The notes beneath the pieces are model-generated. The model was not told the DNA's origin. It saw only the letters and a program-made list of their open reading frames with translations, and did no database searches. This document shows, piece after piece, positions 32,189 to 41,166 of a stretch of DNA of 64,000 nucleotides; position 1 is the stretch's first letter; every line of letters begins with the position of its first letter. The DNA is from Pseudomonas sp. URMO17WK12:I2 (GTDB lineage: Bacteria > Pseudomonadota > Gammaproteobacteria > Pseudomonadales > Pseudomonadaceae). The stretch lies in assembly GCF_003253735.1 (NCBI RefSeq), contig NZ_QKYW01000001.1:186001-250000 (forward strand), given 5' to 3'. The translations under genes and the position numbers were made by a program.

Positions 32189-32277
32189 ATAGAGGTCTTA
32201 TGGCCGCTTGCGCCACTTAGCTGGCAAAAATCGACGAACCTGGACTGAAGCTCATGAACAGCCTCTAAGCACTTTCA

Positions 32278-33918
32278 CTACCCCTTGAGCAGCCGCGCCT
32301 CGGCGTTATCCAGATCACGGAGGATGTCGGCCAGCATGTCGTCGTCCAGCTGGTTGTCCTTGCGCATCCGATACAGCTCCAGGCGCTGCGTACGCAGTGC
32401 CTGGAGGCGCATGCGGTATTCCAGCTGGTCGGCCTGGCGCTGATAGTCGCGCGACTCTTCGGCACGGCGCGTGCGGGTACGCTCGAGCAGGTCGCGGTAT
32501 TCGCTCATCAGCTTGGCGCGAATCTCGGCCGTGGCAATCGCACTATCGGTATCCGTGGCCTTTTCCTCATCCTTCTCCAGGCAGCGGATCGCCGCCTCGA
32601 GCACCTGGGCACGATGGCGATTGAGCTCGGCCTCCTGCAACGCCACGTTGTCTTGCGGCAGCAAGGGCAGCAGCCTGGGCAGCAGCACACTGGCGACCAG
32701 CAGCGACACCAGGATCACCCCGGCGGCGATCAGGATCAGCAGATCCCGCTCGGGAAACGCCTGGCCGTTATTGAGCAGCAACGGCAGCGACATCACACCG
32801 GCCAAGGTCACCGCGCCACGCACGCCACCGACCGTCAGCACCGCGGTCAGGGCGATGCGCGATTGCCCGGCGAAGCGCGTCGACTTGCCGCGCCAGCGCC
32901 GTACCATCCCCGAGGTACGCCAGTAGCAGTAGACCCACACGAAGCGCAACAGCATCAACACCGCGTAGACCGCCAGCACATAGCCCAGCGCCGGCAACAA
33001 CAGGTGCCAGGAATCGGCCTGCTCGCCGATCACCGCCTTGATGATGTCCGGCAGTTGCAAGCCCAACAGCAGAAAGATCAAACCATTGAAGGTGAATTCG
33101 AGCATCGCCCACACGCCCCGGTTGAGCAGCCGCGTGGTGGTCTGCCGCGGCAGCAGGTCGAGGCGACTCTGCATCATGCCGGCGGCCACCGCCGAGAGAA
33201 TGCCGGACAGCCCCAGATGCTCGGCCGCTACATAGGCCGCGAACGGCAGCAACAGCATCAGCAGCACATGGGGCGCCGGCTCCTCCCAGCCGCGGGCGAT
33301 CATCCATGCCCGCAAGCGCCCCAACAGGTAACTGAGCGCCATACCGATCAACAGGCCACCAACGGCCACCAGCACGAACTGCAGGCTGGCATCGGCAAAC
33401 GAAAACATGCCGGTCAGCGTTGCCGCCACGGCGAACTTGAACGCTACCAGGCCCGAGGCATCGTTCATCAATGCCTCACCCTGCAACAGGTTGTTGAGGG
33501 TGTTGGGCAGACGCCCGTGGGCGATCGCCGACACTGCCACCGCATCGGTCGGCGACAACACGGCAGCCAAGGCGAAGCAGGCAGCCAGCGGCACCTGCGG
33601 CAACAACCAGTGAATGAAATATCCGGCACCCAGAATGGTAACGAACACCAGGACGAACGCCAGAAACAGGATCGGCGTGCGCAGCTTGCGAAACTGCCCC
33701 TTGGGCATGCGCCAACCATCGACGAACAGCAGCGGCGGGATGAACAGCAGCAGGAACAGTTCGGGGTCGAGCCGCACGTGCAGGCCCAGCACCGGAATCG
33801 CCAGCAGTGCGCCAATGAGGATCTGCAGGATGGGCAGCGGCAAGGGAATGAACTGGGCGCTGATACGCGTGCCACTGACCACCAGCAACATGGTCAGGAT
33901 GGTGTAGAGAAGCTGCAT
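32278..33918 (-). CDS. Na+/H+ antiporter, CPA1 family (NhaP/YjcE type)
   Basis: An inner-membrane cation/proton exchanger of 546 residues. About 12 membrane helices fill residues 1-430. The conserved SPTDAVAVSAI helix and the ion-binding ND pair in GEALMNDASGLVAFKF are present, followed by GGVRGAVTLAGVMSLPLL. The last ~110 residues are a charged, soluble, probably coiled-coil cytosolic tail (EAAIRCLEKDEEKATDTDSA to the end), as in YjcE-like proteins. Likely role: sodium and pH homeostasis. It stands alone on the minus strand, divergent from the arsC-like gene. Confidence 0.92.
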   Translation of the reverse strand: MQLLYTILTMLLVVSGTRISAQFIPLPLPILQILIGALLAIPVLGLHVRLDPELFLLLFIPPLLFVDGWRMPKGQFRKLRTPILFLAFVLVFVTILGAGYFIHWLLPQVPLAACFALAAVLSPTDAVAVSAIAHGRLPNTLNNLLQGEALMNDASGLVAFKFAVAATLTGMFSFADASLQFVLVAVGGLLIGMALSYLLGRLRAWMIARGWEEPAPHVLLMLLLPFAAYVAAEHLGLSGILSAVAAGMMQSRLDLLPRQTTTRLLNRGVWAMLEFTFNGLIFLLLGLQLPDIIKAVIGEQADSWHLLLPALGYVLAVYAVLMLLRFVWVYCYWRTSGMVRRWRGKSTRFAGQSRIALTAVLTVGGVRGAVTLAGVMSLPLLLNNGQAFPERDLLILIAAGVILVSLLVASVLLPRLLPLLPQDNVALQEAELNRHRAQVLEAAIRCLEKDEEKATDTDSAIATAEIRAKLMSEYRDLLERTRTRRAEESRDYQRQADQLEYRMRLQALRTQRLELYRMRKDNQLDDDMLADILRDLDNAEARLLKG

Positions 33919-34095
33919 GGGGGGAAGGATCCTTTACAAGAACGGCCGCACGGCTGGCGAGGGCCCGTGCATTGTAACGCCAGCAGCGTGCAGGCGGATG
34001 CGCCGCAAGCCGAAGCGACGTGGCATAATCCCGGACTTCGACATTCACAAGCATGCAGGAAGATTCGACGAGTGGAGTCTTCCAGAGGTAGACCA

Positions 34096-34443
34096 ATGAG
34101 TTACGTGCTTTATGGCATCAAGGCCTGCGACACCATGAAAAAGGCCCGTACCTGGCTCGACGAGCAGGGTATCGCTTACCAGTTTCACGACTACAAGACC
34201 GCCGGCATCGACCGCGGCAACCTGCAGAAATGGTGTGACGAGCACGGCTGGGAAACCATCCTCAATCGCGCCGGCACCACGTTCCGCAAGCTCGACGACG
34301 CCCAGAAAAGCGATCTCGACCAGGCCAAAGCCATCGAACTGATGCTGGCCCAGCCGTCGATGATCAAGCGTCCGGTGCTGGATCTCGGCAGCCGCACGCT
34401 GGTCGGTTTCAAACCCGAGCGTTACGCCACCGAACTGGCCTGA
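34096..34443 (+). CDS. ArsC/Spx-family thioredoxin-fold protein (YffB-like)
   Basis: A 115-residue protein of the ArsC/Spx/YffB family. The N-terminal YGIKACDTMKKARTWLDEQG has a single cysteine where arsenate reductases have the catalytic Cys. RPVLDLGSRTLVGFKPERY near the end is the YffB version of the arginine region. It is probably a glutathione-dependent thiol reductase-like protein rather than an arsenate-resistance enzyme, as no ars genes are near. AGAGGTAG precedes the start. dapD follows after 37 bases, so the two may be cotranscribed. Confidence 0.9.
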   Translation: MSYVLYGIKACDTMKKARTWLDEQGIAYQFHDYKTAGIDRGNLQKWCDEHGWETILNRAGTTFRKLDDAQKSDLDQAKAIELMLAQPSMIKRPVLDLGSRTLVGFKPERYATELA

Positions 34444-34480
34444 TATCGCCCTCAATCGAATTCGCTGCAAGGAAAAGCTC

Positions 34481-35515
34481 ATGTCCAATACGCTGTTCAG
34501 CCTGGCCTTCGGGGTCGGCACCCAAAACCGTCAAAGCACCTGGCTGGAAGTGTTCTACGCACAGCCGCTGCTCAACCCGAGCGCCGAGCTGGTCGCCAAG
34601 GTCACCGAGAAACTCGGCTACAGCGGTGGCAACCAGGCCATTGCCATCACCAATCAGCAAGCCGGTGAATTGGCCAGCGCGCTGAAGCATATCGACTCGG
34701 TACAAGCCGCCTTGCTGACTCGCCTGGCAGAAAGCGCCAAGCCACTGGTCGCTACCCTGCTGGCCGAAGACGCCGCGCTGACCAGCACCCCCGAGGCCTA
34801 CCTCAAGCTGCATCTGCTGTCCCATCGCCTGGCCAAGCCCCATGGCCTGAACCTGACCGGCATCTTCCCGCTGCTGCCCAACGTCGCCTGGACCAGCCAG
34901 GGTGCGGTCGACCTGGCCGAGCTGCCGGAGCGTCAGCTGGAAGCGCGCCTGAAAGGCGACCTGCTGGAAGTTTTCTCGGTGGACAAGTTCCCGAAAATGA
35001 CCGACTACGTGGTGCCGACCGGCGTGCGCATCGCTGACAGCGCACGTGTTCGTCTGGGCGCGTACATCGGCGAAGGCACCACCGTGATGCACGAAGGCTT
35101 CGTCAACTTCAACGCCGGTACCGCCGGCCCGGGCATGATCGAAGGCCGCGTGTCCGCAGGCGTGTTCGTCGGCAAGGGTTCGGACCTGGGCGGCGGCTGC
35201 TCGACCATGGGCACCCTGTCCGGTGGCGGCAACATCGTCATCTCCGTGGGCGAAGGCTGCCTGATCGGCGCCAACGCCGGTATCGGCATTCCGCTGGGCG
35301 ACCGCAACATCGTCGAAGCCGGTCTGTACGTCACCGCCGGCACCAAGATCGCCCTGCTCGACGACCAGAACAACCTGGTCAAGGTGGTCAAGGGTCGCGA
35401 CCTGGCTGGTCAGGCTGACCTGCTGCTGCGTCGCAACTCGCAAAGCGGCGCCGTCGAGTGCAAGACCAACAAGTCGGCTATCGAGCTGAACGAAGCCCTG
35501 CACGCTCATAATTGA
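34481..35515 (+). CDS. dapD: 2,3,4,5-tetrahydropyridine-2,6-dicarboxylate N-succinyltransferase DapD
   Basis: A trimeric left-handed beta-helix enzyme that transfers succinyl from succinyl-CoA in the lysine/diaminopimelate pathway. 344 residues. This is the longer DapD type of pseudomonads. Hexapeptide repeats run from about residue 180 to 300 (RIADSARVRLGAYIGEGTTV, GCLIGANAGIGIPLG). AAGGAA precedes the ATG. The enzyme acts just before DapC (1957) and two steps before DapE (41167). A long hairpin terminator follows. Confidence 0.96.
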   Translation: MSNTLFSLAFGVGTQNRQSTWLEVFYAQPLLNPSAELVAKVTEKLGYSGGNQAIAITNQQAGELASALKHIDSVQAALLTRLAESAKPLVATLLAEDAALTSTPEAYLKLHLLSHRLAKPHGLNLTGIFPLLPNVAWTSQGAVDLAELPERQLEARLKGDLLEVFSVDKFPKMTDYVVPTGVRIADSARVRLGAYIGEGTTVMHEGFVNFNAGTAGPGMIEGRVSAGVFVGKGSDLGGGCSTMGTLSGGGNIVISVGEGCLIGANAGIGIPLGDRNIVEAGLYVTAGTKIALLDDQNNLVKVVKGRDLAGQADLLLRRNSQSGAVECKTNKSAIELNEALHAHN

Positions 35516-35531
35516 GCCCAGGCTTCGCCCG

Positions 35532-35583
35532 AACGGGCTGTGCCCGCGATAGACTGGCGTCTTCGCGGGCACAGCCCGTTTTC
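35532..35583 (+). terminator. Strong intrinsic terminator after dapD
   Basis: An 18-bp perfect stem starting AACGGGCTGTGCCCGCGA with a 13-base loop and a T run. The arm resembles the core of the REP-like elements (GGGC...GCCC), so it may be a repeat recruited as terminator. Confidence 0.8.
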
Positions 35584-35606
35584 ACATTCTGCGTGACGAG
35601 ATCCGG

Positions 35607-36812
35607 ATGACCCTGACCTCCCCCTGGCGCGCCGACTTTCCCGGCATGCGGGCCCTGGACGCCGAAGGCCAGACCTACCTCGACAGCGCCGCCACGGCGC
35701 AGAAACCACAGGCGGTACTCGATGCCCTGCTGGCCTACTACGCTGGCGGCGCCGCCAATGTGCACCGGGCCCAGCACCTGCCGGGCGAGCGTGCCACCCG
35801 CGCCTTCGAGGCGACTCGCGACCAGGCCGCCCGTTGGCTGAACGCGGCCAGCCGCGACGAGATCGTTTTCACCCGCGGCGCCACCGAATCCCTCAACCTG
35901 CTCGCCTATGGCCTGGAACACCTGTTCGAGGCTGGCGAGCACATCGTCATCAGTGCTGCCGAGCACCATGCCAACCTGCTGCCCTGGCAACAGCTGGCCG
36001 CCCGCAAAAGCCTGAAACTGGTGGTACTGCCGCTGACCCCGCTGGGTGATATCGACCTGCAGCAGGCGGCCGAGCTGATCGGCCCTCGCACCCGGCTGCT
36101 CGCCCTCAGTCAGCTGTCCAACGTGCTGGGGCGCTGGCAGGATGTGCAGCCGCTGATTCGCCAGGCACAGGAACACGGCGCCCTGACCGTGGTGGACGGC
36201 GCCCAGGCCGTGGTACATGGCCGCCAGGATATGCAGGCGCTGGGCTGCGACTTCTACGTCTGCTCCAGCCACAAGCTCTATGGGCCGGATGGCGTTGGCC
36301 TGCTCTACGGGCGACGCGACGCGCTGCAGCGCCTGAGGCACTGGCAGTTCGGCGGGGAAATGGTCCAGTTGGCCGACTACCACGCCTCGACCTTCCGCCC
36401 GGCACCGCTCGGCCTGGAGGCCGGCACGCCGGCGGTCTCCGGGGTGATCGCCCTGGGTGCGGCCCTGTACTACCTCGAGCGTCTCGACACCGAGGCGGTC
36501 TCCCAGCACGAGGCGGCGCTGCACCGTCTGTTGCTCGCTGGCCTGCGCGGCCGTGCAGGGCTGCGCCTGCTCGGTGAGCCGCACAGCGCGCTGGCTTGCT
36601 TTACCGTGGATGGTATCCACAGCGGCGACCTCGCCCACCTGCTCACCGAACAGGGCATCGCCGTGCGCGCCGGTCATCACTGCGCCATGCCGCTGCTGCA
36701 ACGCCTCGGCGTGAACGGCGCGATCCGCGTGTCGCTTGGCCTCTACAACGATGAAGGCGACCTGCAACGCTTCTTCACGGCGCTGGACAAAGCCCTGGAG
36801 CTGCTGCAATGA
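35607..36812 (+). CDS. csdA: Cysteine desulfurase CsdA (SufS-type)
   Basis: A PLP class V enzyme that takes sulfur from cysteine to give a persulfide. 401 residues, group II type. PLP lysine in VCSSHKLYGPDGVGLLYG, active-site Cys in RAGHHCAMPLLQRLG, and HANLLPW with the cofactor-stacking His. csdE overlaps its 3' end by four bases and tcdA lies next, convergent. This makes the CsdA-CsdE-TcdA set known in E. coli, rather than the suf operon, of which no other member is present. Confidence 0.93.
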   Translation: MTLTSPWRADFPGMRALDAEGQTYLDSAATAQKPQAVLDALLAYYAGGAANVHRAQHLPGERATRAFEATRDQAARWLNAASRDEIVFTRGATESLNLLAYGLEHLFEAGEHIVISAAEHHANLLPWQQLAARKSLKLVVLPLTPLGDIDLQQAAELIGPRTRLLALSQLSNVLGRWQDVQPLIRQAQEHGALTVVDGAQAVVHGRQDMQALGCDFYVCSSHKLYGPDGVGLLYGRRDALQRLRHWQFGGEMVQLADYHASTFRPAPLGLEAGTPAVSGVIALGAALYYLERLDTEAVSQHEAALHRLLLAGLRGRAGLRLLGEPHSALACFTVDGIHSGDLAHLLTEQGIAVRAGHHCAMPLLQRLGVNGAIRVSLGLYNDEGDLQRFFTALDKALELLQ

Positions 36813-37213
36813 GCCTGCCAGACAACGCCCGCGAAGCACTCGAGGCATTCAACGCCTGCGCAGGCTGGGAACAACGCGCACGCCTGTTGATGCACTGGGG
36901 CGAACGCCTGGAGCCGCTGCCTGAGCGTCATGAAGCGGATCGTGTGCACGGCTGCGAAAGCCAGGTATGGCTGAACGGTGAACAGCGCGACGGGCATTGG
37001 CACTTTCGCGCCAGCAGCGATGCACGGCTGATCCGTGGCCTGCTGGCCGTGCTGCTGGCGCGGGTCAATGGCTTGAATGCTACCGAGCTGGCGAGCCTGG
37101 ATATCAGCGACTGGTTCGCCCAGCTCGGCCTGTCCCGCCAGCTGTCGCCGTCGCGTGCCAGCGGCATGAATGCCGTGGTGCAGCAGATGCGCCAACTGAT
37201 CGAAGCGGATTAA
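36809..37213 (+). CDS. csdE: Sulfur acceptor protein CsdE (SufE family)
   Basis: A 134-residue sulfur carrier that receives persulfide sulfur from CsdA. The acceptor Cys is in DRVHGCESQVWLNG. The LGLSRQLSPSRASGMNAVVQQM C-terminal part is typical. Start and csdA stop share ATGA, so translation is coupled. Delivery to TcdA (next gene) is the E. coli pathway and is inferred here. Confidence 0.93.
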   Translation: MSLPDNAREALEAFNACAGWEQRARLLMHWGERLEPLPERHEADRVHGCESQVWLNGEQRDGHWHFRASSDARLIRGLLAVLLARVNGLNATELASLDISDWFAQLGLSRQLSPSRASGMNAVVQQMRQLIEAD

Positions 37214-37219
37214 GCCGTA

Positions 37220-37359
37220 GGGTCTGTACGAAAAGTTTCCGAGCGAAGGTCAGGCAAGGCAAAAATCGGTGAGGACGCGGAGTTTACGAATAGTAAATGA
37301 GCAGTCCGAACCGATTTTTAACGAAGCATCACCGAGCGCAGGTACTTTTCGTCAGAGCC
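37220..37359. mobile_element. MITE-like palindromic element
   Basis: A ~140-base element with near-matching terminal inverted repeats: GGGTCTGTACGAAAAGT at the left and ACTTTTCGTCAGAGCC at the right. Inside, AAAAATCGGT and ACCGATTTTT form a second pair, and the centre TTTACGAATAGTAAA is a third. No transposase is encoded. This layout fits a non-autonomous miniature transposon. Its right end overlaps the last codons and stop of tcdA. It may also act as a terminator for both convergent genes. The parent transposon is not identified. Confidence 0.65.
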
Positions 37360-38164
37360 TCGGCGCAGCCCGCTCGCTTGGGCGTCGCGCGCCAGCCACG
37401 ATTTTGTCCACGAGGCGCGCCGCAGCGACCATGCCGAAGGTGGCGGTAACCATCATCACCGCGCCGAAGCCACCGGCGCAGTCGAGCTTCACGCCCTCGC
37501 CGACGAATGCCTTGCTCTGGCAGACACTCCCATCCGCCCCCGGATAGCGCAGCTGCTCGGTAGAGAACACGCAGGGCACGCTGTAGGTACGCCCCGGCGT
37601 ACGCGAGAAGCCGTAGTCACGGCGCAGGGTGGAACGCACCTTGGCGGCCAGGGGATCGTTGAAGGTCTTGTTGAGGTCGGCCACCTGCACCTGGGCCGGG
37701 TCGATCTGCCCGCCCGCACCCCCGGTGGTTACCAGGGCGATCTTGCGGCGTTTGCACCAGGCAATCAGCGCCGCCTTGGCCGCCACGCTGTCGATGCAGT
37801 CGACCAGCCCATCGAGCTCGACGCTGATGTACTCGGCCATGGTCTCGCGGGTAACGAAGTCCGCCACCTCATGCACCACGCACGCCGGGTTGATCGCCCG
37901 CAGCCGCTCGCCCATCACCTCGACCTTGGCGCGCCCGACCTGCCCCTGCAGGGCATGGGCCTGGCGATTGGTATTGCTCACGCAGACGTCGTCCAGGTCG
38001 AACAGGGAAATCTCGCCGACCCCGGAGCGCGCCAGCGCCTCGGCCACCCAGGAGCCGACGCCACCGATGCCGACCACGGCCACGTGGGCGGCAGCCAGTC
38101 GCTCTGCGCCTTGGCGGCCATATAACCGGGCAATACCGGCAAAACGCTGTTCATCGAACGACAT
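37352..38164 (-). CDS. tcdA: tRNA threonylcarbamoyladenosine dehydratase TcdA (CsdL)
   Basis: An E1-like ATP-dependent enzyme that cyclises t6A37 to ct6A in tRNAs. 270 residues. Nucleotide motif VAVVGIGGVGSWVAEALARSG, then LFDLDDVCVSNTNRQ, and CVFSTEQ near the interaction region. AGGAG lies before the ATG at 38164. A longer frame to 38362 has no family match. The stop codon lies within the terminal repeat of a MITE-like element, so the last residues (about SERAAPRL) may be altered relative to relatives. Context with csdA-csdE is conserved. Confidence 0.93.
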   Translation of the reverse strand: MSFDEQRFAGIARLYGRQGAERLAAAHVAVVGIGGVGSWVAEALARSGVGEISLFDLDDVCVSNTNRQAHALQGQVGRAKVEVMGERLRAINPACVVHEVADFVTRETMAEYISVELDGLVDCIDSVAAKAALIAWCKRRKIALVTTGGAGGQIDPAQVQVADLNKTFNDPLAAKVRSTLRRDYGFSRTPGRTYSVPCVFSTEQLRYPGADGSVCQSKAFVGEGVKLDCAGGFGAVMMVTATFGMVAAARLVDKIVAGARRPSERAAPRL

Positions 38165-38382
38165 GGGGGCTCCTCTTTCCGGGCGCGCATTATAAGAAGG
38201 CGGGCAGCGCTTCCCAAGCACCATCGGGCCGGCACCTGCAGTGAGGCGATGCACAGCGGGCAAACATCGTCGAGCAGCGCCCCGGAGCTGTGCTATACAG
38301 TCAATCATCGACGGAGTAGCATGCGCGCCAGCCGGCGTTCGCCGGTCTTCTCCCCGTTCCACCCTTCGGAACCTTACACAGC

Positions 38383-40992
38383 ATGCTTTCGCGCAAGTTC
38401 GGCCTCAATCTAGTTGTTTTCCTGGCGATTGCCGCCCTGTTCACCGGTATCTGGGCGCTCTACAACCGCCCGGTCACCGCCCCCGACTGGCCGGAACAGA
38501 TCTCCGGCTATTCGTTCTCGCCGTTCCGCCAGGGGCAGAGCCCGCAAACCGGCGTGTACCCGAGCGATCAGGAGATGCGCGAGGATCTCGAGCTGCTGTC
38601 CAAGCAGACCGACAGCATCCGTACCTATTCGGTAGACGGCGATCTCGACAAGATTCCCGCGATCGCCGAGGAGTTCGGCCTGCGCGTGACCCTGGGCGTG
38701 TGGATCAGCCCTGACGAGGAGCGCAACGAACGGGAGATTACCAAGGCGATCAATATCGCCAACAACTCGCGCAGCGTGGTTCGCGTGGTGGTCGGTAACG
38801 AGGCGCTGTTCCGCCGCGAAGTCACCGTCAAGCAGCTGACCGCCTACATGGACCGCGTGCGTTCGGCGGTCAAGGTGCCGGTCACCACCTCCGAGCAGTG
38901 GCACATCTGGGACGAGTACCCCGAGCTGGCCGACCACGCGGACCTGATCGCCGCCCACGTGCTGCCCTACTGGGAATTCATTCCCATGAAGGACTCCACC
39001 CAGTTCACCCTGGACCGCGCCCGCGACCTGAAAAAACTGTTCCCGAAAAAACCGCTGCTGCTTTCCGAGGTTGGCTGGCCAAGCAACGGCCGGGTACGCG
39101 GCGGCGCCGAGGCGAGCCAGGCTGACCAGGCCATCTACTTGCGCACCCTGGTCACCACGCTCAACGCCCAGGGCTACAACTACTTCGTCATCGAAGCCTT
39201 CGACCAACCCTGGAAAGCCGGCGACGAAGGCTCGGTGGGCGCTTACTGGGGCGTGTACAACCTCGACCGCCAGCCGAAATTCAACTTCGAGGGCCCGGTA
39301 GTCGCCATTCCGAAATGGCGCATGCTGGCGGTCGCTTCGGTGGTCATGGCGCTGCTGTCGCTGGCCTTGATGCTGATCGACGGCAGTGCCCTGCGCCAGC
39401 GCGGCCGCACCTTCCTGACCTTCGTGGCGTTCGCCGGCGGCTCGGCGCTGGTGTGGATCGGCTACGACTACAGCCAGCAGTACAGCACCTGGTTCAGCAC
39501 CCTGGTCGGCGTGCTGCTCGGCATTGGCGCCATCGGCGTGTTCATCGTCCTGCTCACCGAGGCCCACGAGCTGGCCGAAACGGTCTGGACGCAGCGCCGC
39601 CGGCCCTTCACGCCGGTGGTCGGCGACAGCCATTACCGGCCCAAGGTGTCGATCCACGTGCCGTGCTACAACGAGCCGCCGGAGATGGTCAAACAGACCC
39701 TCGACGCCCTGGCCAACCTCGACTACCCGGATTTCGAAGTCCTGATCATCGACAACAACACCAAGGATCCTGCGGTGTGGGAGCCGGTACGCGACTACTG
39801 CGAACAGCTCGGCCCGCGCTTCCGCTTCTTCCACGTCGCGCCGCTGCACGGCTTCAAGGGTGGCGCGCTGAACTACATCCTGCCGCACACCGCGCCGGAC
39901 GTCGAAGTGGTGGCGGTGATCGACTCCGACTACTGCGTCGATCGCAACTGGCTCAAGTACATGGTGCCGCACTTCGCCGACCCGTCGATTGCCGTGGTGC
40001 AATCGCCCCAGGACTACCGCGACGGTGAGGAAAGCACCTTCAAGAAGCTCTGCTACGCCGAGTACAAGGGCTTCTTCCATATCGGCATGGTGACCCGTAA
40101 CGACCGCAACGCGATCATCCAGCACGGCACCATGACCATGATTCGCCGCAGCGTGATGGACGAGCTGAAGTGGGCCGACTGGACCATCTGCGAAGACGCC
40201 GAACTGGGCCTGCGCGTGTTCAAGGCCGGCTACTCCGCTGCCTACGCCCACGACAGTTTCGGCAAGGGCCTGATGCCGGACACCTTCATCGACTTCAAGA
40301 AGCAGCGCTTCCGCTGGGCCTATGGCGCCATTCAGATCATGAAGGGCCACGCCCGCAGCCTGTTCAGTGGCAAGGACAGCCAGCTCAAGCGCGGCCAGCG
40401 CTATCACTTCATCGCGGGCTGGTTGCCGTGGGTCGCCGATGGCCTGAACATCTTCTTCACCGCTGGCGCCCTGATGTGGTCGGCGGCGATGATTATCGTG
40501 CCGCAGCGGGTCGACCCACCGCTGCTGATCTTCGCGATCCCGCCCCTGGCGCTGTTCCTGTTCAAGGTCGGCAAGATCATCTTCCTCTACCGTCGGGCGA
40601 TGGGCGTCAACCTCAAGGATGCCTTCTGCGCCGCGGTGGCCGGGCTGGCGCTGTCGCACACCATCGCCAAGGCGGTGCTGTACGGCATGTTCACCAAGTC
40701 CATCCCGTTCTTCCGCACGCCGAAGATGCGCTCCAGCCATGGCCTGATGGTGGCCCTGGCCGAAGCCCGCGAAGAAGTGTTCATCATGCTGCTGCTGTGG
40801 GGCGCCGCCCTGGGCATCGCCATCGTCCAGGGCCTGCCCAGCTACGACGTGAAGTTCTGGGTGATCATGCTGCTGGTGCAGTCGCTGCCTTACCTGGCCG
40901 CGCTGATCATGGCGCTACTCTCCTCGCAGCCCAAGCCGCTGGAAATTCCCGTGGTGCAGGACGACGCCGATAACGAGGCGCAGAAGGTCTGA
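38383..40992 (+). CDS. ndvB: NdvB-type beta-glucan synthase, GH17-GT2 fusion
   Basis: An inner-membrane enzyme of 869 residues. After TM1 it has a periplasmic GH17 (glucanase or transglycosylase) domain (about 40-300), with acid/base E140 in VVGNEALF and nucleophile E229 in LLLSEVGWPS. Then come membrane helices and a GT2 processive synthase with DSD (514-516), ED (604-605) and QRFRW (641-645), and a last set of helices. P. aeruginosa NdvB has the same fusion, makes cyclic beta-1,3-glucans and is tied to biofilm antibiotic tolerance. The neighbours dapE and rlmA match the ndvB neighbourhood as I recall it. The GH17 part could act as a transglucosylase closing or branching the chain. Confidence 0.9.
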   Translation: MLSRKFGLNLVVFLAIAALFTGIWALYNRPVTAPDWPEQISGYSFSPFRQGQSPQTGVYPSDQEMREDLELLSKQTDSIRTYSVDGDLDKIPAIAEEFGLRVTLGVWISPDEERNEREITKAINIANNSRSVVRVVVGNEALFRREVTVKQLTAYMDRVRSAVKVPVTTSEQWHIWDEYPELADHADLIAAHVLPYWEFIPMKDSTQFTLDRARDLKKLFPKKPLLLSEVGWPSNGRVRGGAEASQADQAIYLRTLVTTLNAQGYNYFVIEAFDQPWKAGDEGSVGAYWGVYNLDRQPKFNFEGPVVAIPKWRMLAVASVVMALLSLALMLIDGSALRQRGRTFLTFVAFAGGSALVWIGYDYSQQYSTWFSTLVGVLLGIGAIGVFIVLLTEAHELAETVWTQRRRPFTPVVGDSHYRPKVSIHVPCYNEPPEMVKQTLDALANLDYPDFEVLIIDNNTKDPAVWEPVRDYCEQLGPRFRFFHVAPLHGFKGGALNYILPHTAPDVEVVAVIDSDYCVDRNWLKYMVPHFADPSIAVVQSPQDYRDGEESTFKKLCYAEYKGFFHIGMVTRNDRNAIIQHGTMTMIRRSVMDELKWADWTICEDAELGLRVFKAGYSAAYAHDSFGKGLMPDTFIDFKKQRFRWAYGAIQIMKGHARSLFSGKDSQLKRGQRYHFIAGWLPWVADGLNIFFTAGALMWSAAMIIVPQRVDPPLLIFAIPPLALFLFKVGKIIFLYRRAMGVNLKDAFCAAVAGLALSHTIAKAVLYGMFTKSIPFFRTPKMRSSHGLMVALAEAREEVFIMLLLWGAALGIAIVQGLPSYDVKFWVIMLLVQSLPYLAALIMALLSSQPKPLEIPVVQDDADNEAQKV

Positions 40993-41013
40993 TAAACCGG
41001 TAACGCGACGTGC

Positions 41014-41042
41014 AAACGGCGGCCCATTGGCCGCCGTTTTCT
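41014..41042 (+). terminator. Intrinsic terminator after ndvB
   Basis: AACGGCGGCC/GGCCGCCGTT stem of 10 bp with a CATT loop and a TTT run about 25 bases after the ndvB stop. Confidence 0.82.
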
Positions 41043-41166
41043 TATCCGCCACAGCACCCTGGCCTGGCCGCGCCCCGGCGCCAACTGACCATACGCCTAC
41101 GAGCCCCGGGCGTTTTGCTTTAAGCTATGCGCCCTTCCCGCCCTGCACTGCTTTACCGGAGTTTTC

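Larger units (their letters stand above)
31724..32277. other. 554-base intergenic region with structured repeat
   Basis: This gap holds no gene I would call. Short open frames exist on both strands but overlap the structured repeat and have no ribosome sites. The part 31850-32130 is a highly structured GC-rich repeat (listed separately), and 32165-32188 is an inverted half of the REP-like element. Confidence 0.6.

Noticed and set aside
31931..32216. Small open frames in the structured repeat region
   Set aside because: They overlap inverted repeats, lack ribosome sites and have no family match.
34096..34443. Arsenate resistance gene
   Set aside because: The protein is the YffB/Spx type with no ars operon around it, so a role in arsenate resistance is not supported.
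35607..37213. Part of a suf iron-sulfur operon
   Set aside because: No sufB, sufC, sufD or sufA nearby. The neighbour tcdA fits the Csd pathway.
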